Origin: Acanthopleura granulata
Lineage: Eukaryota > Mollusca > Polyplacophora > Chitonida > Chitonidae
Direction of reading: 5' to 3'
NCBI GenBank assembly: GCA_016165875.1
Contig: JABBOT010000080.1
Coordinates: forward strand, 36,989,763 to 37,053,762
DNA length: 64,000 nucleotides
The notes beneath the pieces are model-generated. The model searched no databases, was not told the origin of the DNA, and saw only the letters and a program-made list of their open reading frames with translations. Shown here one piece after another: positions 49,800 through 61,996 of this stretch; within the stretch, counting starts at the first letter, position 1, and every line of letters starts with the position of its first letter. A program made the translations under genes and the position numbers.

Positions 49800-50566
49800 A
49801 GTTAGATCTGGTGACACTGGGTGACTGGTAAGATGTGGTGGCAATTTGCGAGATCTGGTGGAACTTGGTAAGATGTGGTGGCAATTTGTTAGATCTGGTG
49901 GCACTTGGTTAGATCTGATTGCCACAGTTAATTAGATCTGATGCATATGGTTAATTAGTTCAGGTGGCACTTGGCTCAGATCTCGTGGTACTTGGTTTAG
50001 GTTTAGGTGGCACTTGGCTAGTTCAGGTGGCACTTGGTTCAGATCTGGTGCTACTGGGTTTATGTTGAGGTGGCACTTGGCTAGTTCAGGTGGCACTTGG
50101 TTCAGTTCTGGTGCCACTGGGTTTATGTTGAGGTGGCACTTGGCTAGTTCAGGTGGCACTTGGTTCAGATCTGGTGCCACTGGGTTTATGTTGAGGTGGC
50201 ACTTGGCTAGTTCAGGTGGCACTTGGTTCAGATCTGGTGCCACTGGGTTTAGGTTTAGATGGCACTTGGCTAGTTCAGGTGGCACTTGGTTCAGATCTGG
50301 TGCTACTGGGTTTATGTTGAGGTGGCACTTGGCTAGTTCAGGTGGCACTCGGTTCAGATCTGGTGCCACTGGGTTTAGGTTTAGATGGCACTTGGCTAGT
50401 TCAGGTGGCACTTGGTTCAGATCTGGTGCTACTGGGTTTATGTTGAGGTGGCACTTGGCTAGTTCAGGTGGCACTTGGTTCAGTTCTGGTGCCACTGGGT
50501 TTAGGTTTAGATGGCACTTGGCTAGTTCAGGTGGCACTCGGTTCAGATCTGGTGCCACTGGTACCA
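49800..50566. repeat. 63-bp minisatellite built from three 21-bp monomers
   Basis: The unit is GGTGGCACTTGGCTAGTTCA, then GGTGGCACTTGGTTCAGATC, then TGGTGCCACTGGGTTTATGT and TGA: three related monomers of 20-22 bp. About nine units fill 49990-50566. To the left, 49790-49990 holds irregular single monomers. Both strands are open for about 190-208 codons because the period is a multiple of three and contains no stop. Confidence 0.95.
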
Positions 50567-53500
50567 GTACATAATGGCCGTTTTAACCAAATTTGAGGAA
50601 TTTACTGAATGAGTTTTTGCCATTTCAAAACTATGTATGCAGACTCATTTGTTACACAGTGCTGTGTAGAGAAGATGACGGTTAAATAATTACAATGCAG
50701 GGACATATTGTTTTTCACCCAGAGTTTAGCATTTTTCGTATGATTTTTATCGATTCTGATTGATTCATTCATTCATCTTATAGGGTCACTTAATATTTTG
50801 ATTAATTTCTTGTTAGGAAAACTTAATTGTTGACAACAGCTACATCATTTTATTCTTCTGAAAGAGCATTTTTGCAGGCCAGCATTAAAGTGAAATACAG
50901 TAGTTTTTAATACATCACGTGTAGCATAACCGTGTTCCACCAGTTGCTACAATTACTACATGTACCAGGTATGTTGATTTTCCATGTGAACTGTTTAAGT
51001 GCATGTGCTCAGGGTACGGGAAGTGTGAGTCCAGCTACATGTAGGACAGCTTGTGATAGAGGCCTTAATGACTGGTTTTATGGGCTTTTTTTTTCTTTAT
51101 CTGATGCACCTCATTCTGGCTAATTGCATTCACAAGAAATATGATAAGAGAGGCCATGGTGTAAAGCCAGGGGATTTCTCATGAATTCAGACATGTTCAG
51201 GTCTGCATAATTTGCCTGTGCGCTGAATGTGACTGCATGGCGTAAATGTAATAGCTGCTACAGTACGGTGCAGCTCTGATGTTTGAAATCCAGGAAATCG
51301 TGTAGACGGTATTACCCTGTGCTAATGACAACATTAACATGAGCATGTACATTTAAGGCAAAGATTTGGTTCAGCAATGACCCCAATGTAGGTGACATTA
51401 TGGTCGTTGCTTTTTGGTCGCAGTATTTGAAACATTACATTGTATTTCAACCAGTAAATTTCAATACATGCTTATATAATTGTGATGTCAGCTGAAATGT
51501 ACGTGCATGTAGAAATGTATTATTGTGGCTGGTTCTGTGTGTTAATGATGTAGTTGTATATACCAGTACTGTTTCTATTTGTCTGTGTATTGCCTATATA
51601 GAGGGCCTCTGAGATGAGCAAACTGTACAATTTGACAGACTTATCGTCTTTAAACGAAGAGTTTATTCATTCATTCACGACAAAGCTTTTGGCATTGATA
51701 AGTACACTTGAATGTGCTCAGTGACATGCTGATTGTACAAAATTTTATTCAAAGCAAGAAATAATTTGTGCTGCAAATAATATCAGGATATTACATGATA
51801 TTGATACATGTTTGACAATCAAGAATGTGACCTGTTGTAGGAAGGTGTCACAGGATTTGGAATGAGTGATTTCAATAATTACAACGACATTATTGAATAT
51901 TGGCAGGGAAGCCTGCCTCACAAGCTCTGTATTTGACCTTAAACTTTTCTTGAAAAAAGGCAGAATAAAGACAAATAAAGGTGTTGAAATGTTAATTTTG
52001 GTGCTGAAACTTGTAACTTATTTTACTGTAAGATATCACACCACCTTCTGACTAAGTCTCAAAACATTTTTCGGTTATTTTCATAGAATTCCCATTGGAA
52101 GGGCATGAAATTGTACAATAAAAATCAAACATTGTTGACATGTTTTTTTTGTTCTGAGCAAATATCGCCCAGTTCAATTCAAGTTGTTTTCCATTGATTT
52201 GTAACACAATTGCCACCATCTGTTGCTCACATTGGTATGGGATACATATATTAACTTTATTTTATTTACATACCTGATTTGTTAGCAAGGTTTATGGAGG
52301 ACTTAAAAAATGTGGCTGTAAAAAGGAAGATATTTTCATCTCTCACTTTCTAATCATGTTCAAGTTTTCAATAGCCACACCTTAAACTTAACATGAATGA
52401 TCACATAAATAAAACATCTTTGGACAGACCATTCCAAACTGTTCCCCAAACCATTTGAAATTATTTATTTTATGACTTCACTTAATTTCTCTCAGTAATT
52501 GATCGCATATCAGATGTATGTGTGTGAATTGCCCCGGATTGTACAATGTCTACAGGCATTTATCTTATCACACACCATACACTATGGAGTAGCATTTCAA
52601 TTGTTTGCTCCTAGTTGCTTCCTTAAAGGAAAAGTTGCATGCATTTTATGTGATTTTGTCTCTTTACTTACAATGCATCAGCTAGTTAAGGACTGTTTCT
52701 GTAGAGTTAAGGAATTTGTAGCTACTTGAACATGTCTACAAAATATCCTGTAAGTACGGGATGCCAATCAATATCAGTCAAGATCTATACATGTACATAT
52801 AAATACGACTGTTAAAGATCTGGCTGGCTACAGCTGTCAAGTGTGTAACCTTTTCAGTCAGGTCGCATGTTTGAATCCAGTTCTCGCATCTATTGCCGCA
52901 GCTTTACATCAGGGAATTTTTGCAGTATCTCGTTATTCGTTTCCCCAGGACTCAGCCAGGTTTTCTCCCTGCATAATTCTAGCAGCCATCATATAGGTGG
53001 ACAATTCTTCAATACAGTGTCCAGTTCCAATCAAATAAGCAAATAAATTATCCGTTTTCTGCATAAAAAGGCACTCTGGTTTCTCCTGCAATGATCGCTA
53101 ATGGGGAAATAGCAAATGTGAAACATTTGTGGTGTTAAGGATGTGGCAAATAAAAAGAATTTCAGATGTAGATCTTTATAATAAAGAGGGTGGGTCAACC
53201 GATTGATTTCCACCAAGATATTTAAAAAGCTGATCAGAGAAATAAAATGAAACCAGAATAAAAAAATAACCATAATGTAAATACGTGTAAATACAGGCAG
53301 AGTGCGTTTGCGTCGCCTTTTATCCGTTATTTTCGGTAGGGTAAGATAAACGTGGCTCACCAGCGCATCCATGATGGAATCACTTTGGGAAAGTTTAACG
53401 TTGTTTCACAGTAGATGGGTTCTTTCATCTTTATGACCTTGCTGAGTTATGAGTTGACAACACCTCATCGCAGCATTCCCAGCAGAGTGAGGCTTGTCAG

Positions 53501-55800
53501 TTCTGAGTGATGAGATTGTGTAACCCAGTGCTGGAGACATCAGTTAATTGTCTTGGTCATTAAAATCCAAATTCTCCAGAGACATGCAGAATTTGTAGTT
53601 GTCTGTGTACTGTAAAAGCACAGAACTTGCTGTTGTTGATATCTCATGTTGGCCACATGCTGTGCGTTTGATGAGGTGTACTTGATTATTGGATAAGCAG
53701 TAGTAAATATCGAGTTATCGCACTGCGAGCCGAGACAGATTAATGAAGAAAGCTGGTGTTTTTCTAAGGCAGAGACATGCTGAACATATGCACCATAAAT
53801 ATCGAATGCTAAAAATTAATTTAGCACTTTAGAGAAACATGACTCTTATATAGTATAATGTGTACAATGCCTTTGAATTTCGCGTAAAATCTGTAAATAT
53901 ACATGTACATGGTATGTACTGACGGATTTACATGTACACGTTTGACACAGCATGGTTTAGACACTTTGTGTTGCATAAGGTGTATTACATGCTGTTTGCT
54001 GGATAATATTTTTTATTAAATATATTAGATATTAAAGGCATTTTAGACGCTTGGATAAGTTGTATTAGATGCTGTTTGTTAGATGTTAAAAAGTGTTTTA
54101 GATACTTTTGTCCAGTAAGCTGTATTAGTGGGTGTAGCATAAGCATTTTACATCAGATAAGGTGAGCAAGTAAGATATATTTGATAACTAATGTTGGAGA
54201 AGGTCTGTTTGATATTAAAGGTAAATGCACAAGTATGTTGAATGTGTAAAAGAGATTAGGTATATTGGACAAGGCACATTAATCAGTATTAAATGGCTCT
54301 TTTGTTACTTTATTCTATCCACATGTAACATTGATGAAAACATATTGTTAAGGGTTAGTTTGTGGGGAGATTTAGCCTGGTGAATGGAATGGAGTACCTC
54401 CAACAACAGATGCACTTTGGCTTTTCTCCATTTATTTCCAAGGTTTAAATTGCAAAGCCATAAAGGCACTCAGGAGATTTTAGGAAAGTCACAAAACAAC
54501 CACATAAGTTGAAGTATCTTCAACTATCTTTATTTTGCACCACACTTTCTTTCGCCTTTGAGCTGATTTGTTGGTAACTTCAGTGCTTGTGACATCCTTT
54601 GGAAGTGTGTCATGTCTTAATTTGACCTTCAGAGCAACATCTTTCTTGATCAGGAGCTGTTCAGTTATATGTCTTAACAGGGCATGGTATGTAGATGCAC
54701 ATGTATGTGTCAGCTTAACTTGTAAGACATTTTATGTGTAGTCGTTCGAGTTGGTTTGGCATGATACCAATTAGGCTAACTGAGCAAGGTATTGGTCTGG
54801 GTGCCGCTGATTAGATTCTGAGGCAATGTTGCTTGGGAAGTATGGCCGTCTTCAGCTGATAATTATCTCGCTAATTTCATCCCATAGTCAGAACCTAGCC
54901 ATTCTGTAGCTTGATTGGATCATCAGTATTTGATTATACTGCGTTAATTACCTTCTGCTAGTCCATATTTAGAAGTATTGCTGTTTTGTAGTCAAAACAA
55001 GCTTCTCTACAACAGAAGGAAATGATTAAATTTCCAATTTTAGCTTCCACCACGGGGTAATTAAGAAATGATAATTTTGGGAAGACCATTTCCACATTAT
55101 TATTTACTGGATTGTAGTCCATTTTTAGTTGTTCCTGGGAATATGGAAGAGTGGTTAAATCAGGAAATTACTGGCATCTTTGATCTTATAGTGTTAAGCT
55201 TTTGGGAAAAGATATTGATTGATTGGTTTGATTCAAGAATGCCTTTATTTGCTAGAAAAGTGTATATTTGTCCAGTCTAGATGGGACCCCAGACAACTTT
55301 ATTCTGCAGATGTTGGTCAAGAAACTTCATGTTTTGTGAGAAAGGTGCTAAGAGTTGTCTCCCTGTAACAACAGATGTCTGATGCAGTGGTAAGGGGCCT
55401 GTATTACAACACTTAAGGCATGTTGAATGAAGCTCGCATTATCATGATACTTGTGAGAGCAGCTTCTCAAATAAAATAATGTCGTTTACCTCCTACATTT
55501 TTTGAGAACTTGATAAAGAAAATTTACTTGGATTTCTTTTTTTTTTTTTCTTAAAAATTCGGTCAATTTTTAGTGGCAAATTCAGGTGCTCAGATGTTTT
55601 AGCAGATTTCTAATACAGATCGAGAAAAAAAAAACTTCATCATTATTCCACCATGCTGGAAGTTTTAAATGAGCTGATGTGCATGAAATTAATCAAGGCA
55701 CTAGTTTTTCAACATTTCATCGATTACATACTAAAAGAAATATTTGAGAGGTTATGGATGAGACCTTAGCAACCTGCGGTTATACATGTATCTTTACATC
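50567..55800. other. Intronic sequence (if exon 1a is used), mostly unique
   Basis: It contains the SINE at 52810 and nothing else recognised. The minus-strand frame at 53031-53372 is AT-rich and unsupported. Confidence 0.4.
52810..53047 (+). mobile_element. SINE family A-related, near full-length
   Basis: The head has a B-box-like GTTTGAATCC (52869-52878). The body contains GCCAGGTTTTCTCCCTGCAT and CATCATATAGGTGGACAATT. The tail is CAATCAAATAAGCAAATAAA. Confidence 0.7.
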
Positions 55801-55847
55801 ATGAGGATGTTATGAGGATGTTATGAGGATGTTATGAGGATGTTATG
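55801..55847. repeat. 11-bp tandem repeat, four copies
   Basis: ATGAGGATGTT repeated four times without error. Confidence 0.97.
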
Positions 55848-56604
55848 CCATACGTTTAAGGGTTTAACGCTGTTGCGGTGTTTGTTGTGTAAACCAATGC
55901 CGCTGAACCTTATTTAATACCAGCGACAAATCCCAATAATGCGCAGCATTCAAGGCATTTGTGGAGGGTGGAGGTAGGAGTAGTTCTTTTTTTCACAATG
56001 TCTTGCCATCATCAGTGCATCCTGGCCTTAGAGTTTCAAGCTCAAACTCATTTGTTGGTAAAAGCTATAACTTTATTATGCAAACTGTTGTTGCCTAACA
56101 AAGATAACTGCCTAAATTGTCTGACAGGTCAAATGATGCAATAGCATTTTTTTTTATATGCTTTAATAAGCTCCCTTATTAAAGAATATAAACACTGATG
56201 GGAGTAAGATGGGTGGACCTTACAAACACATAGTGTACAATGTTTGAACTAGCAGTAGTAGGATGAGAACTTTCATGGAGGATGCACTTAAACTGCCTCT
56301 ATCTGAACAGGATGCTTGGTTTGGTATACATACATGTATGTAAGGTCATATTATGGAATCCAGCTTTCCTACAGGCATGGCAGTGCTATAAAACCAGCAG
56401 GAGGTTTTTCAGGTGTACCTGGGATGTGAGGCATCTTTCTGGCTTCCAGTGTTTTTGTTTTTTGTGTGTGTGTGTGTGTGTTTTTTACATGCAGAGATAT
56501 GCATGTACAGATGTAGTGATTGGAGAAACTACACATGAGCAAAGGGCTTGGAAGGCCCGACTACCTTCACCACGCGTTGGTTCAGAAGTTGGTGCATATG
56601 TTTA

Positions 56605-57300
56605 GTGAGTGGTACAGTGTGTTGTATTTATGGCAGACTGTATAGGATGTGTGTAGTGAGTGGTACAATGTGAGATATTAATGGCAGCCTCTATGGGCTG
56701 TGAGTATTGAGGGGTACAGTGTGAGGTATTTATGGCATTCTGTATGGGCTATGTATACTGTGTGGTACAGTGTGAGGTATTTATGGCAGCCTCTATGGGC
56801 TGTGAGTATTGAGGGGTACAGTGTGAGGTATTTATGCCATTCTGTATGGGCTATGTATACTGTGTGGTACAATGTGAGATATTAATGGCAGCCTCTATGG
56901 GCTGTGAGTATTGAGGGGTACAGTGTGAGGTATTTATGGCATTCTGTATGGGCTCTGTATACTGTGTGGTATAGTGTGAGGTATTTATGGCAGCCTCTAT
57001 GGGCTGTGAGTAGTGTGGGTACAGTGTGAGGTATTAATGGCAGTCTCTATGGGCTGTGAGGTAGTGAGGGGTACAGTGTGAGGTATTTATGGCATTCTGT
57101 ATGGGCTATGTATACTGCGTGGTACAGTGTGAGGTATTTATGGCAGCCTCTATGGGCTGTGAGTAGTGAGGGTACAGTGTGAGGCATTTATGGCAGCCTC
57201 TATGAGCTGTGAGTAGTGAGGGGTACAGTGTGAGGTATTTATGGCAGCCTGTATGGGATGTGTGTAGAGGGTGGTACAGTGTGAGGTTTTTATGGCAGCT
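56605..57300. repeat. 51-bp minisatellite, partly arranged as 102-bp dimers
   Basis: Monomers share GTACAGTGTGAGGTATTTAT and GGCA. They alternate between GCCTCTATGGGCTGTGAGTA and TTCTGTATGGGCTATGTATA versions in the left half and become irregular to the right. About 13 monomers are present. Confidence 0.92.
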
Positions 57301-60049
57301 GTACCCTCTCTGGATAGTAGATAGTTAATAATAGAATAGGATATTAGAATAATAGATTGTCATAACAGACATAATAACATAATGCATCACTTTTTCATGA
57401 ATGTCATAAGGCTTCCAGGGGTCAAATTTAAATAACCTTGACATTCTGTTAGCAAGACAGGAGTTTGATTGATACCACAAGTTTGATTGATAGCTTGACA
57501 TTTGATAGGTATGTATAGGATGAATAGATAAGCTATTAGTTTCATAAAAGAGTACTGTTTGGTTTGACAGGATAGTTAGGTTCCGTAGGAATGTTAGATT
57601 AAGTTAAGTTTAGGTTTGAGAGGTAGGGTCAGATTTGATAAGTAGGCTTGTATGTCATTGTTAAAATAGCTGGGTCTGACAGAGTAGTTAAGTTTGACGG
57701 AAGAATTACTTCGGATTACTTAGTGGATGTAACTTAGGTTTGTGATGAGTATTACATGTAGGGTGCTAAAAGAGTAAGGTTTAATGGTCAGGAAATACAT
57801 ATTATACACATTACAGAGGTCAGATTTGATCAGAGAGCCAGGCTGGAAGGTGAACTGAACCTTGATAGGCTCCTTGATCAAGATAGGATCTGATAAACAG
57901 TCACCACATTCAGTGACAAGATGGCCTCAATTCCATCTCTGGCTGAGTTGGGTTTGGTTTGAAGTTAGGAGGTTTCTCAGGTACCTGGTCAAAGGTACTG
58001 CTTTACGCTGGCCTTGATCTCCATCATTATAGGTTCTTATATAATTCTTGGTAGAGTTCTGATCAAACAAACAAAAAATTCTGCATGTCTAAAGGCCAGA
58101 AGAAAATCATTTTTAAACAGTGTGTTATTCTGATGAATCTGAGATGAAAGAGAAATGTTATTAATTGAGCCAAGTTGTTGGGATTATTGACTTAATAAAC
58201 TAGTCTAGTTATCCATGTGTAATGGCCCTTCTGCAATGACTTCTCTGTGGAACTCAACAACAAGATCTCAAAATATTTTAACTCAACTTATGCCCTCTTG
58301 AAGTCCATAATGATATGCCTCTGTAGTTCAACTATGAAATGCAGTTTGAACTCAGCAGTAACAAAATTTACCATTTTCTCTCATGTAGTAATATGCAGAG
58401 CTCCATTCAGCTGTGATATCCTCTTTGATATCAGAAACCCTGACTGACTTGTTTCCAACCGTAATAATATTTTAATGCTCAGATAAGAGTGAGTTTTATA
58501 TGCCTTAATTAGTCTGATTAAGTACACAGTGGCACTTGTACACTTCAGTTATTTTGTCTGATAAAATAAATTTTCAACCCCCCAAAAATTGTGTTAGCAG
58601 GCAATACATCACTGATAAGAGTTCTGGATGAGTTTCTCTTTGTGATCAACAATGGCGATGTTGTGTAGAAATTGTTGGATTTTTATGTTTAATGTATTCA
58701 TGTTAGGAGATTGCCATATCCATGCAGAAGACAAGTTATTATGTTTATCATTTGTCATCTCTACTGGATACAAAGGTCACCTTTGTAGTCTAGATTTTAA
58801 TGATATATAGATATATATATAAACAAAATAGAACAGGTACATGTATAAGGAAGACATCTACATGATTAGCTACTTAATTATAGATTTTTTGTATTAAAAA
58901 GCATAACATTGGCTTTGTGGGGAAGCATATGAAATCACAAGGCTGCATACTGGATATAAGGGTGGCCGAAATCAACTTGCTGAAATTGTGGACTGGCTAG
59001 AAGTTCAGATCCCTGTGTAAATGTGACTTCAGCTGAGCCAATCAGCTGCTCTCCTCTCCCTACCCCCCCACCCCCCCACCCCCTTCCTGGTATGAAGACC
59101 CTCTACTTCTGTACACATCTAGACCATGGCCTGTTCTCTCTTTGACTCTGTGTACAGATGTTCACTTGTATGAAGATTGCCAGAGAACTGAGTCTGTGCT
59201 AGGCTAGCTCATAACCCTGCTCTACTCTTGTATCACGTCTGTATGTAAATGTTTACTTGAACATGTGTCTGAGAGGTTGGGGTGCAGGCCATAAAGACTT
59301 GAGGAGTACACTGGTATCCGATTACCTGTGGTAACGCAGTTTCATCTACCATCAGAACAACCCAGCTGTGTGTGTTTGATATGAAGGGCTCACATGTCCT
59401 GTATAAGGAGCAGATGCAGTAGATGTTGAGACTTGAGCCTTATATTGTGGTGTTGTGGTTGGTGAGGTGTGACTTCATGTGGACATCAAGTTTGTAGCAG
59501 GAGTGGGAGAAGACATCAGTCCCCGGTGCGACTGTGGGGTTCAGCAGCTGTGAAGAGTTAATTTCAAGTCGTGCCACATGCTTTCACTCTGCAGGGAATT
59601 TGTGAGATGTAACCTACATGACAAGGAACTTTTGTCACATCGGCCTTGTATTGACTATAGTAAAATGGGATTCGCAAACATTCCCCTTTTTTGACGGACC
59701 CTGGTTGTATAGTTAGGGTGTGCATTTAAGTGTGATGAATTCAGGTAAATTAAAACCGAAACGAAGCAAAAATATGAAACAATAAGTACCCCTTAAAAAT
59801 TCTGGGCAAGGTGAATGAAGCATATAACAGACAGGTCTACAGACACACATGCTCAGAATCACAGGCATAGGTAAATGTGTGAATGTATATGGATATGGTG
59901 CAGAGATGATGCATAACACACCAACAGTTATGGGAAAATCTGACTGGCATCAGATTAGTGAAGGCTGCTGACGAAGTAATTTCATATTAAATAGAACTTG
60001 AAAACCAATATATGAGCATAGATAGCAAGTAGTCAAGGCCTGGTGCAAC
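57301..60049. other. Unique intronic or upstream sequence
   Basis: No supported exon. The 59064-59084 C-rich run and the AT dinucleotide run near 58805 are low complexity. Confidence 0.4.
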
Positions 60050-60113
60050 ATGGGAGCCTTAGGGAAAGCACTGCTATTTCTCACCGCTACAACTGGTGGC
60101 ATCATTCTGTGTT
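60050..60113 (+). CDS. PXYLP1: Candidate alternative exon 1b (signal anchor) of PXYLP1
   Basis: AACATGG is a near-ideal start context. MGALGK is followed by a hydrophobic stretch that, after splicing, reads ALLFLTATTGGIILCYIYLV across the junction. The donor is TGTT|GTAAGT, phase 1, matching the acceptor at 61108, with a 994-bp intron. The six-residue cytosolic tail equals the length annotated for human PXYLP1. Used with exons 2 and 3 it gives 500 residues. Transcript evidence is needed to choose between 1a and 1b. Confidence 0.6.
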
Positions 60114-60344
60114 GTAAGTATTAATGGTTTTATCAGTCTTAACAAAGTATATGTACTGTCTCTATTAATGTGGTAGGCTATGTTCTAGTACTAGTAACAG
60201 TATTATTTAATAGCGTTTTACATAAACCTATGTGTAGGTACATTGTGCTGTACTTTCATTTTTATAGAACTAGTCCCTCGTTTTACATCATTGTCATCAG
60301 GCACCATGTAGATGGGATGAGGTGGCATATTGATCTGAGACATT

Positions 60345-60346
<2 letters not shown>

Positions 60347-60385
<39 letters not shown>
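60347..60385. repeat. (TTA)n microsatellite
   Basis: A run of about twelve TTA/ATT units in the intron after exon 1b. Confidence 0.95.
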
Positions 60386-61107
60386 TAGTTAAGGAAAATA
60401 GTAAACAAAATATACAGCCTGCTGAATAGAGACATCCCTTGAGAATTTCACTTTTTTTTTTTGTATTCAGTATATTTTGGTGTGTAAAGTTAATACTGTC
60501 TTTTCCAGTTTCATTGCCAGTTCATGTCTATTTTCACTATTGCTTTTCTGTTACACTAACATGTTGTGAAACTCATGTGAAACAATAAAACAAGTCCCTT
60601 GGGGTTGTGTAAGTGCCATGCCAGTGTATTATTTACACAGTTTCTGAGTTACAGTGCTCTGAAAGATTTAAATGTCTGTGCATAAAATTAATTGGAACAT
60701 TCATGTCATCAAAGCAAGGCAATACCTTGGCATGCATGTTAAGGTAATTGTGTACATCTACTTGTCAACCTGTACAATAAGTGTACATGTGTATATCAGA
60801 TGACCCGAAACATAGGAGTGCTCTCAAGTTGAAAGTTTAACCCAGCAGTTTGAATACAATATTTCCTTAAGGACTCCATATCACAAATAAAAACCTAAAT
60901 ACATCGAAACAGGTGCGGCATATACAAAGCCACGTGTGTTTACAGGCTTGTGGGCTTATCAAAGAAGGTGTGGTCAGTATGTACATGAGAACATGCAATG
61001 TAAGAATTTGAAACAGCTTGGATAACACTGTTTTGGTAAATGTGAACACAGATTCCGTTTGAAAAGAGAGATATTCACAAGAGATATGTTTGTTGATGTG
61101 TTGGCAG

Positions 61108-61332
61108 ATATTTACTTGGTGAATGATGGTCCATTACCTGGAGGCAGCTCTAAGGCAGGGGCATCCATTCACCTGGACACATTGCCAGACACGCTCGACC
61201 CAGAAGAGCCAGTGGGCCGAGGGATGGGGGCTGATATTGTGCCACCAGTGGAAGTCCCGGAAATGGTGCGGCTTAGCTCCAGAATAGCGGAATACTGTAA
61301 TCATCCTGCGTTAGGGGTCAGAGGTCATGAAG
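61108..61332 (+). CDS. PXYLP1: Exon 2 (stem) of PXYLP1
   Basis: The exon is 225 bp between GTGTTGGCAG| and GAAG|GTAAGAGG, with phase 1 on both sides, like its counterpart at 4998-5207. It encodes IYLVNDGPLPGG, an acidic, proline-rich luminal stem, and SSRIAEYCNHP, in which the YCN triplet is shared with the paralogue and with vertebrate PXYLP1. An ATG at 61059 opens the same frame earlier, but that part lies upstream of the acceptor and has no counterpart in the paralogue. Confidence 0.87.
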
Positions 61333-61996
61333 GTAAGAGGTCAGGGGTCACAGTTTGATGATGTACGTTTGAAGTTGTGATGGATAATATAATTTGAAAT
61401 TCAGTTTTTTGTAGTTAAGACTGACAAGAGGCTTAAAATTCTGAGTATGAATTTAAAGTAAAGTGGATAAATATTGATATTCAATTATTGAAAGTTTAAA
61501 TAAATAAACACTAAAATTCTGTGATTGAAAATTAAAATGGATAAAGATTCAAATCCAGATCTTTAATAGTTAAAATGGATAAAGATTTAAGTTCAGTGGC
61601 TGAAAGTTAAAATGAATACAGATTGAAATTCACTGGTTTGAATTTAAGTTAAAACGGATTAATGGATTAAGATTAAATTTGATTATTGAAAATTAAATGG
61701 ATGTAGATGAAATTCAGTGATTGAGAGTTAAAATGGATAAAGATTGAAATTCAATGATTAAAAGTTAAAATGGATGAAAAAGCTTGAAAGTCAGAGATGT
61801 GAAGATACAGTGGATTAAAACCTTTAGAATTCTGTGCTTTCATAGATTTGAGAATTCAAATGACAGATAAAAATAGTTTAACCTTTACATCAGGTTTGTA
61901 TGCCAAAATGTCCTTGTCAGTTAATTGACTGCTTTATATTTTCTGGTTGCCAAGGTTACGCAATTTTAATGGAACCTGTGCTTTGTATATTATTAG
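61333..61996 (+). repeat. Intron 2 of PXYLP1 with a degenerate repeat of about 37 bp
   Basis: The intron runs GTAAGA...TTATTAG. From about 61395 to 61800 it consists of diverged copies of a unit like GTTAAAATGGATAAAGATT followed by GAAATTCAGTGATTGA. Around ten copies are visible, with spacing that varies by indels. It is AT-rich and non-coding. Confidence 0.8.

Noticed and set aside
49932..50574. Open frames of about 190-208 codons on both strands
   Set aside because: They are translations of the 63-bp minisatellite; both strands being open follows from its period and lack of stops.
53031..53372. 113-codon minus-strand frame with a hydrophobic middle
   Set aside because: AT-rich sequence, overlaps a SINE tail, no clear donor after the N-terminal part.
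61900..61996. ATG and first 33 codons of the long right-hand open frame
   Set aside because: They lie upstream of a good acceptor, have no family similarity and break the phase match with exon 2; they are intron.
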